Shown here piece after piece: positions 58,826 through 64,000 of a DNA stretch of 64,000 nucleotides; positions within the stretch are counted from its first letter, which is position 1, and each line of letters begins with the position of its first letter. The stretch comes from Octadecabacter ascidiaceicola. Lineage in GTDB: Bacteria > Pseudomonadota > Alphaproteobacteria > Rhodobacterales > Rhodobacteraceae. The notes under the pieces were generated by a model, which worked only from the letters and a program-made list of their open reading frames with translations, made no database searches and was not told the DNA's origin. The stretch lies in NCBI RefSeq assembly GCF_900185015.1, contig NZ_FXYD01000003.1:372001-436000 (forward strand). The letters are read 5' to 3'. The translations under genes were made by a program, and so were the position numbers.

Positions 58826-58842
58826 ATTAGAACGATTCTAAT
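58826..58842. promoter_or_regulatory. Irr-type iron control box upstream of mbfA
   Basis: ATTAGAACGATTCTAAT is a perfect palindrome with 7-bp arms around CGA. It matches the alphaproteobacterial ICE (TTAGAA-N3-TTCTAA type) bound by Irr. It is 14 nt before the mbfA start codon, overlapping the expected promoter, a repressor position. Confidence 0.75.
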
Positions 58843-58877
58843 CTAGCGGATTTGGCATGCAACGCAACCCGACAAAG

Positions 58878-58893
58878 TGAACTGCGTAGTTCA
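58878..58893. promoter_or_regulatory. Extra palindrome between mbfA and the small peptide gene
   Basis: TGAACT-GCGT-AGTTCA has perfect 6-bp arms. It sits between the Irr-type box and the CTAAAC operator, and could belong to either divergent promoter. It shares the TGAAC half with the palindromes at 14447 and 14479, but the spacing differs. Confidence 0.45.
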
Positions 58894-58908
58894 TTTTATA
58901 GTTGCAAA

Positions 58909-58926
58909 CTAAACGAATCAGTTTAG
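58909..58926. promoter_or_regulatory. TetR-like operator in the promoter of the 58-residue peptide
   Basis: CTAAAC-GAATCA-GTTTAG is a perfect 6-bp inverted repeat. It fills the space between a -35-like TTGCAA (58902-58907) and a -10-like TAGATA (58924-58929), a repressor position. A nearly identical site precedes the TetR gene (59163-59180). Confidence 0.65.
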
Positions 58927-58965
58927 ATATCCGAAAATCAAGTTCACTTATCAAAGGATAGAACC

Positions 58966-59142
58966 ATGAAAAATGTTACCCTCGCCGCTGTCACTTCAGT
59001 GTTGCTTGCTTCCTCAGCATCCGCTGGCGGTATTTCATTCTCTCTCCCTAATCTGACTTTCCCTCCGGTCTCCGAACCCGTCGTCACGCAAGATTGCCAG
59101 TCATTTGACACCTCGCAGAACGTTTGCATCGATCAGGAGTAA
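58966..59142 (+). CDS. Small exported peptide under a TetR-like operator
   Basis: The 58-residue reading frame has a signal peptide (MKNVTLAAVTSVLLASSASA, cleavage before Gly21) and a 38-residue mature part with two Cys (44 and 54) that may form a disulphide, plus a proline-rich segment (LTFPPVSEPVV). AAAGGA lies 7 nt before the ATG at 58966. No family is recognised. It is divergent from mbfA and followed by the TetR gene. The matching operators suggest that the regulator represses both. Confidence 0.65.
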   Translation: MKNVTLAAVTSVLLASSASAGGISFSLPNLTFPPVSEPVVTQDCQSFDTSQNVCIDQE

Positions 59143-59162
59143 ATAGCGCCTCCTTGCCCGTT

Positions 59163-59180
59163 CTAAACGGTTCAGTTTAT
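59163..59180. promoter_or_regulatory. TetR-like operator in the TetR gene promoter
   Basis: CTAAAC-GGTTCA-GTTTAT matches the site at 58909 at 15 of 18 positions. It lies between TTGCCC (59154-59159) and TATAAA (59178-59183). The position fits autorepression. Confidence 0.65.
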
Positions 59181-59204
59181 AAAACGTCGCAGGGAGAGCA
59201 TTTC

Positions 59205-59822
59205 ATGACAGACGAGAAACCAGCGGTTAAGCGGGGACGTAAGTTCGACCAAGTGCTGAGCGGTGCGCGTGCAATCTTCATGACCGACGGTTTTGAAGGG
59301 GCGAGTGTCGATGACATCGCTAAAGCAGCGAGCGTATCCAAAGCGACGCTTTACAGCTATTTCCCAGACAAACGCCTGTTGTTCATGGAGGTCGCCAAGG
59401 CCGAATGCGTCCGCCAAGCGGACTCAGCTATTGAAAACATTGACATGTCCGAACCTGCCGACAGGGTTCTGACGCAAGCAGCATGGCAAATGGTTTGTTT
59501 CTTCACGTCCGATTTTGGTCAACGCGTTTTCCGGCTATGCGTCGCAGAGAGTGATCGGTTTCCCGAATTGGGGCGCGAATTCTACCAAAGCGGGCCCGCT
59601 CTGGTTCGTGAAAAGCTGGTCAATTTCCTGAAGATTGCGATCTCGCGGAATGAATTAGAAATTGATGATCTGGCACTTGCCGCTGATCAATTCAGCGAAT
59701 TGTGTAAAGCAGATCTGTTTCCGCGTTTGATGTTCAGCATGGATTCATCTTTTGACGACAGCCAAAAAGAACGGATCGTTGAAGGCGCCGTGAAGACATT
59801 CCTTGCACGCTACGCTGTATAA
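59205..59822 (+). CDS. TetR/AcrR-family transcriptional regulator
   Basis: The 205-residue protein has an N-terminal helix-turn-helix domain (residues about 14-60; GARAIFMTDGFEGASVDDIAKAASVSKATLYSYF) and a helical ligand-binding domain with two Cys (VCFFTS and LCVAES). The ATG at 59205 follows AGGGAGAG; the longer frame to 59124 covers the peptide gene end. The ligand is unknown. Its own promoter carries the same operator as the small peptide gene. Confidence 0.9.
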   Translation: MTDEKPAVKRGRKFDQVLSGARAIFMTDGFEGASVDDIAKAASVSKATLYSYFPDKRLLFMEVAKAECVRQADSAIENIDMSEPADRVLTQAAWQMVCFFTSDFGQRVFRLCVAESDRFPELGREFYQSGPALVREKLVNFLKIAISRNELEIDDLALAADQFSELCKADLFPRLMFSMDSSFDDSQKERIVEGAVKTFLARYAV

Positions 59823-59828
59823 GTTGAC

Positions 59829-59855
59829 GAAGGCCCGATCATTGGCCGGACCTTC
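59829..59855. terminator. Hairpin between TetR gene and class III ADH
   Basis: GAAGG (59829-59833) with CCG inside pairs with CGG and CCTTC (59851-59855), loop 9 nt, one mismatch. No U-tract is clear, so the call is weak; it sits between convergent genes. Confidence 0.35.
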
Positions 59856-59864
59856 ACCATTGAA

Positions 59865-60977
59865 TTAATAGACGACAACGCCGCGGATGCTTTCGCCGGA
59901 ATGCATCAGATCGAAGCCTTTGTTAATGTCATCGAGAGACATGGTATGCGTGATCATCGGGTCGATCTCGATTTTCCCGTCCATGTACCAATCCACGATT
60001 TTTGGAACGTCCGTACGCCCTGAAGCCCCGCCAAATGCGGTTCCGCGCCAGCTGCGTCCGGTCACGAGTTGGAACGGACGGGTGGAAATTTCTGCACCAG
60101 CCGGAGCGACACCAATGATGATGCTTTCTCCCCATCCTTTGTGCGCTGCTTCCAGTGCTGTCCGCATAACCTGCACATTGCCGGTCGCATCAAACGTGTA
60201 ATCTGCGCCGCCACCTGTCAGTTCAACCAAATGCGCAACGAGATCACCTTCAACGTTTGACGGATTCACAAAATTTGTCATGCCGAAGTGTTCTGCCATT
60301 TCGACTTTGCTGTCATTCAGATCAACACCGACAATCTGGTCAGCCCCAGCAAGGCGCAATCCCTGCACCACGTTCAGACCAATGCCACCAAGACCAAACA
60401 CAATCGCTGTGCTGCCGATCTCAACCTTGGCAGTGTTGATAACCGCGCCGATGCCAGTTGTGACACCGCACCCGATGTAGCAAATCTTATCAAAAGGTGC
60501 GTCCTTGCGGACCTTCGCCAGCGCGATTTCCGGTACAACCGTGTGGTTCGCGAATGTCGAACAGCCCATGTAGTGGTGGATTGGTGTCCCATCGAGCATA
60601 GAGAACCGAGTCGACCCATCTGGCAGCAATCCGGCACCTTGGGTGCTGCGAATCTGCTGACACAGGTTCGTTTTTGGGTTCAGACAATATTCGCATTCGC
60701 GACATTCAGGCGTGTACAGTGGGATGACGTGATCGCCGACCTCAAGGCTCGTGACCCCTTCGCCGACTTCAATAACCACGCCTGCCCCTTCATGACCGAG
60801 AATCGCAGGGAAAATCCCTTCAGGATCGTCGCCCGAGCGGGTGAATTCATCAGTGTGGCAAAGGCCTGTGGCCTTAATTTCAACGAGAACCTCACCAGCA
60901 CGAGGGCCTTCAAGGTTGACCTCCATCACTTCGAGGGGCTGGCCAGCGGCCAGTGCTACGGCGGCGCGTGTACGCAT
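59865..60977 (-). CDS. frmA: S-(hydroxymethyl)glutathione dehydrogenase / class III ADH
   Basis: The 370-residue zinc-dependent alcohol dehydrogenase oxidises S-hydroxymethylglutathione to S-formylglutathione. The catalytic zinc ligands are Cys40 and His62 (GHEGAG), with the third in CGVTT; the structural zinc loop is CRECEYCLNPKTNLC; the NAD fold motif is FGLGGIG. It works with fghA. The ATG at 60977 follows GGAGGAAG; the ORF runs further to 61355 across the divergent promoter of the I78-type gene, which is not coding. Confidence 0.93.
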   Translation of the reverse strand: MRTRAAVALAAGQPLEVMEVNLEGPRAGEVLVEIKATGLCHTDEFTRSGDDPEGIFPAILGHEGAGVVIEVGEGVTSLEVGDHVIPLYTPECRECEYCLNPKTNLCQQIRSTQGAGLLPDGSTRFSMLDGTPIHHYMGCSTFANHTVVPEIALAKVRKDAPFDKICYIGCGVTTGIGAVINTAKVEIGSTAIVFGLGGIGLNVVQGLRLAGADQIVGVDLNDSKVEMAEHFGMTNFVNPSNVEGDLVAHLVELTGGGADYTFDATGNVQVMRTALEAAHKGWGESIIIGVAPAGAEISTRPFQLVTGRSWRGTAFGGASGRTDVPKIVDWYMDGKIEIDPMITHTMSLDDINKGFDLMHSGESIRGVVVY

Positions 60978-61076
60978 GTTTCTTCCTCCAATATTTGTGG
61001 CCCAAATTGGGGGAAGCCGAGGCACCATGCAATCCCTAGTCTTGCGTTGTGTGCCGTTCGGTTGGATAAATATCCT

Positions 61077-61364
61077 ATGAAAAAGATGTTTGCGATTGCC
61101 CCGATTGTGTTTCTTGCCGCTTGTGAAGCGGTTACGCCACCACCTGCGCTTGACCCATTGCCAACGCCAGATCAGGACACGTGTAACGCCAGCACGTACA
61201 GTCACCTTCTCGGTCAGGACGCCACAGCATTGGAACGCGTGATGCTTTTGGGCCAAGTCCGTGTCATACGACCGAACCAAGCAGTTACAATGGACTACCG
61301 CCCAAATCGCATCAATTTCAACATCGCTGAAGATGAGCGGATCACATCGATTCACTGCTCTTGA
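61077..61364 (+). CDS. I78-type peptidase inhibitor lipoprotein
   Basis: The 95-residue protein has a lipoprotein signal (lipobox LAAC, Cys16) and an I78 inhibitor-like domain: CNASTYSHLLGQDATAL, VRVIRPNQAVTMDYRPNRINF and the end DERITSIHC. The two Cys may pair. Inhibitors of this family act on serine proteases; the target is unknown. The ATG is at 61077; a much longer frame from 60288 is antisense to the ADH. It is divergent from frmA with a 99-nt gap. Confidence 0.8.
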   Translation: MKKMFAIAPIVFLAACEAVTPPPALDPLPTPDQDTCNASTYSHLLGQDATALERVMLLGQVRVIRPNQAVTMDYRPNRINFNIAEDERITSIHCS

Positions 61365-61553
61365 GATTACGAAGCCGCTCCGGAAACTCGCACTGGGTGG
61401 GGGCTAAAAAACGCGCCTCCGGAGCACTTCGATGGGCAGTATTTGCCACCCGAATGTGGCGTGAGTTAGAACCTGAGGCGGTGTTTTGGCGGCATCGGTA
61501 CATTTTCTAAAAGCAGGGTTGATTTGCCACAGCGAAATCGCAAGTCTAGTTAT

Positions 61554-61889
61554 ATGAATGCACCGACGCCTTTTCCGAACCAACTGCCTACGCAAACTGC
61601 ATTTCACCGAACCGAATTGAACGCGATTCTTTCTCTCTATGGACGTTTCGTGTCAGCGGGCGAATGGCGTGACTACGGGATTTCCCACTTCAAAGATGTG
61701 GCAGTATTTTCAATCTTTCGCCACACCGCTGAACACCCGATGTATAGGATCGAAAAACGCCCCAGTATGCGCCTGAAACAGGGGCAATACGTCGTTCTCG
61801 GGATGGAAGGACAGATCCTTAAACGAGGTAACGATCTGCGTCGCGTACTACGGGTGTTAGAGCGAAAGCTGATCCGCGCAGTCGACTAA
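61554..61889 (+). CDS. DUF2794-family protein
   Basis: The 111-residue protein matches DUF2794, found in alphaproteobacteria: FHRTELNAILSLYGRFVSAGEWRDYGI and PMYRIEKRPSMRLKQGQYVVLGMEGQILKRG. Its function is unknown. The ATG at 61554 is preferred to 61524. It converges on the NlpC/P60 gene with a 4-nt overlap. The 189-nt space before it holds nothing recognised. Confidence 0.82.
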   Translation: MNAPTPFPNQLPTQTAFHRTELNAILSLYGRFVSAGEWRDYGISHFKDVAVFSIFRHTAEHPMYRIEKRPSMRLKQGQYVVLGMEGQILKRGNDLRRVLRVLERKLIRAVD

Positions 61890-62713
61890 AGGACGCGCCG
61901 CCGCGCCGTAATGTCACCGTCGCCCTGCGCTTTGATGCGCAGCGTTGCCTGCACCAGACCTTCATAAACCACTGCCATATGGTGAGCGTTTGCATGGATC
62001 ATCGTTTCACCGTCAACCATCATCGCGACGTGGCCCTTCCAGAAAATCAAATCCCCACGCTGCAAAGGATCATCCACACCCAGCGCCCGCCCAAGTCCTT
62101 CAGCCTGCATGTCACTGTCGCCAGCGCAGAGATGCCCGCTCGCGTGGTAACTCGCCTGCACTAACCCCGAACAATCTACGCCGCGCGTGGAATTGCCGCC
62201 CCAAAGATAGGGCACACCAAAGAACAGCTGTGCGACGGTTGCAGGGTCTGCGAACATCTGATCGACAGGCCGAAGGTGTTTTTTCGGGATGAAACCGTAC
62301 GGTGTTTCAAAGAACTTATGCAGTTCGCTGATGATGTTGACCTCAGCGCCGAATGGCAACTGAAGCAGGTCGCGCGACTTGAAGCTCTCGGTCTCGTAAG
62401 CGTGTGTCGCTGGCGATGAAACGCGATGAGTTGTGATTGTGGGTGTGGTTAGCGCTGCTTCAGGAATGTACCCAACATATCCGTCGCGTTTGGATTGCAC
62501 GAAGGCCCAGCCATCCAGTCGTTCATAAACGGTAACTGCCGCCCCAAGAAGCAGCTGCCGGTCGCGTTTGCCTGCGGGGCTGGCACAAAGGTCAACAACC
62601 ACTTCGCCAATGCTGGCGGCGGCGCCATCGACAAAGCGATCCGCCTGCACTTGCCCGCGAAGGTGGCTTGCAGCGACGCGCCCGTTTGCGGGAGTTAAGC
62701 GACGATCACTCAC
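61886..62713 (-). CDS. NlpC/P60-family cell-wall hydrolase
   Basis: The 275-residue protein has an N-terminal SH3b-like pair (residues 35-130) and a C-terminal NlpC/P60 catalytic domain. The catalytic Cys is in GVDCSGLVQ with the following His in HVAMMVDGETMIHANAHH. It cleaves peptide bonds in peptidoglycan. It lacks a classical signal peptide, so export or location is uncertain. It overlaps the aminopeptidase stop by 4 nt. Confidence 0.88.
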   Translation of the reverse strand: MSDRRLTPANGRVAASHLRGQVQADRFVDGAAASIGEVVVDLCASPAGKRDRQLLLGAAVTVYERLDGWAFVQSKRDGYVGYIPEAALTTPTITTHRVSSPATHAYETESFKSRDLLQLPFGAEVNIISELHKFFETPYGFIPKKHLRPVDQMFADPATVAQLFFGVPYLWGGNSTRGVDCSGLVQASYHASGHLCAGDSDMQAEGLGRALGVDDPLQRGDLIFWKGHVAMMVDGETMIHANAHHMAVVYEGLVQATLRIKAQGDGDITARRRVL

Positions 62714-64000
62714 AGGCCTAGAACCTCAGGCAGGGCTGCCAAAATCGCCCGTGCGCCCATGCCAGCGCCCCCCTTGGGCCGTGCCGGTGCGGCGACAGGG
62801 TTCCAGCCGTAGATGTCAAAATGGGTATAGGGTGTGTCTGTCACAAATCGGCGCAAGAATAGTGCGGCCGTTATCGACCCCGCAAACCCACCAGACGGGG
62901 CATTGTCGAGGTCCGCGATTTGCGGCTCAATCATGCTTTCGTATGGGTCGTGAAATGGCATCTGCCAAACTGGGTCAGCCGTTTCTTCCGCGGCCTGCGC
63001 AAGCACACGCGCCATGGCATCATCCGTTGTGTAAAACGGCGCTAGGTCTGGTCCAACAGCAACTCGCGCGGCGCCTGTAAGCGTAGCCATCGAAATGATG
63101 TGATCTGGTTTGCCTTCATCCGCCAACGCCAACGCATCCGCCAAAACAAGGCGGCCTTCGGCATCGGTGTTGTTGATTTCAACAGTCAGTCCCTTGCGGC
63201 TGGTCAGCACATCACCGGGGCGAAATGCGGATCCATCAACCGAGTTTTCAACAGCGGGAATAAGAATGCGAAGTTGTAGCGGCGTTTTCAACGCCATAAT
63301 CATATGCGCAAGACCCAGCACAGTTGCGGCTCCGCCCATGTCTTTCTTCATCAAACCCATCGACGCGCCCGGTTTCAGGTTCAACCCGCCAGTATCAAAA
63401 CAAACCCCCTTCCCGACAAGCGTGAGTTTTGGGCCAGTCGTACCCCATGACAAATCGATCAAACGCGACGTGCGTGGGGACGCGCGGCCTACGGTGTGGA
63501 TCAACGGGTGGTTTTGTTTCAGTAGATCATCGCCCTTGATGACCGTGCAGTTTGCGCCATGTTGTTTGGCTAAGGCGACTGCTGCTTCTTCCAGCTCGGC
63601 TGGCCCCATGTCAGACGCCGGAGTGTTAATCAAATCGCGGGTCAGGCACTCCCCCGCGGCGAGAGCTTCGATGCGCTCAGCGTCCACTCCTGCAGGCAAA
63701 ACAAATACGATATCTTTGGCCGCACCTGATTTGTACCGGTCAAACTTGTAGGTAGTTAGCAGCAAACCAAGCGCCGCTTCATCAAGCGCTGGTCCCGTTA
63801 GCATCGTATCGAGGGTGTAGGTTCCCGCAGGGAGTTTCGCAGCCGCCGCAGCGAGAGCAAAACGAACACGTGACTGCCCTTTTGCACCGATACCAGCGTA
63901 AACCGCCTTTATCGTCCCGTCCGCATTGGGAAGCGCTTCGATCGCGCCAATGGATGCGTTGAAACCTTTGTTACGCAGCCAGCTTGCAGCGGCGTTTGGA
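62710..64000 (-). CDS. M17 leucyl aminopeptidase (partial, 5' end beyond window)
   Basis: At least 429 residues are visible and the frame stays open to the window edge at 64000, so the start lies outside. The N-terminal macro-like domain ends at about the LTRDLINTPASDMGP hinge. The catalytic domain has VGKGVCFDTGGLNLKP (metal-binding Lys and Asp) and NTDAEGRLVLADAL with the bicarbonate/Arg and metal-binding Glu. It removes N-terminal residues in the cytoplasm. It is coupled to the NlpC/P60 gene (ATGA overlap). Confidence 0.9.
   Translation of the reverse strand, partial: PNAAASWLRNKGFNASIGAIEALPNADGTIKAVYAGIGAKGQSRVRFALAAAAAKLPAGTYTLDTMLTGPALDEAALGLLLTTYKFDRYKSGAAKDIVFVLPAGVDAERIEALAAGECLTRDLINTPASDMGPAELEEAAVALAKQHGANCTVIKGDDLLKQNHPLIHTVGRASPRTSRLIDLSWGTTGPKLTLVGKGVCFDTGGLNLKPGASMGLMKKDMGGAATVLGLAHMIMALKTPLQLRILIPAVENSVDGSAFRPGDVLTSRKGLTVEINNTDAEGRLVLADALALADEGKPDHIISMATLTGAARVAVGPDLAPFYTTDDAMARVLAQAAEETADPVWQMPFHDPYESMIEPQIADLDNAPSGGFAGSITAALFLRRFVTDTPYTHFDIYGWNPVAAPARPKGGAGMGARAILAALPEVLGL

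Noticed and set aside
60288-61076. Long upstream extension of the I78-type gene
   Set aside because: It is antisense to frmA. The lipoprotein signal and ATG at 61077 give the natural start.

Overview
The window looks like chromosomal DNA of a marine alphaproteobacterium of the Rhodobacterales (Roseobacter group). The evidence is the gene set: DUF2794 and DUF6478 proteins, a membrane-bound ferritin (MbfA type) behind an Irr-like box, a perfect FNR-type box, aerobic cobalamin genes (cobO, bluB), a Tat-type MlaC next to MlaA, and class III ADH plus S-formylglutathione hydrolase. Genes are tightly packed with many 1-4 nt overlaps. I see no rRNA, tRNA, CRISPR array, transposase, integrase or phage gene, and no gene-free stretch longer than 300 bases. 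The species call is inference. Layout: 1-9.1 kb holds a zinc-ribbon/TerB protein, a polytopic membrane protein behind an FNR box, the cobO-bluB-Lin0512-Lin0512 operon, an omega-amino-acid transaminase convergent with a ThDP enzyme, and the divergent MnmC2-like oxidoreductase and MnmD methyltransferase. 9.1-19 kb holds a DMT exporter, a soluble lytic transglycosylase, dapA, a large membrane protein behind a double palindrome, a YcaQ-like winged-helix protein, smpB, a glycine-rich small protein, sseA and an aromatic aminotransferase. 19-25 kb holds glnK-amtB, a PBP1A-type penicillin-binding protein, and mlaA-mlaC with an unknown exported protein. 25-35.5 kb is housekeeping: RidA, glycerophosphodiesterase, FemAB-like GNAT, phhB, peroxiredoxin, ferredoxin reductase, rsmD, HAD phosphatase, map, sfsA, a CinA-type protein, GNAT, AhpD-like and OmpA-like proteins. 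35.5-43.2 kb is on the minus strand: LysR regulator, SGNH lipoprotein, 2,4-dienoyl-CoA reductase, two uncharacterised proteins (one DUF6478), a lipoprotein and ilvD. 43.3-49.9 kb runs forward: ACT-like protein, CPBP protease, accD, folC, an unknown exported protein, two exported rhodanese-fold proteins without the catalytic Cys, and a LysM protein. 49.9-58.8 kb holds zapE, an MFS transporter, an alpha/beta hydrolase, a frameshifted ornithine cyclodeaminase, a HAD hydrolase, yaiI, fghA, a nitroreductase, an AEC carrier and mbfA. 58.9-64 kb holds a 58-residue exported peptide and a TetR regulator sharing a matching operator, class III ADH, an I78-type inhibitor lipoprotein, DUF2794, NlpC/P60 and a leucyl aminopeptidase cut by the window edge. 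Working together: the cell-envelope set (lytic transglycosylase, PBP1A, dapA, MlaA/MlaC, OmpA, LysM, NlpC/P60) and the formaldehyde-glutathione pair (class III ADH at 59.9-61.0 kb, fghA at 55.3-56.2 kb) are the clearest functional groupings. The least described items are the peptide/TetR module at 58.9-59.8 kb, the Cys-less rhodanese pair at 47.5-49.0 kb, the Lin0512 pair at 3.4-4.1 kb, and several strong palindromes with no assigned regulator.
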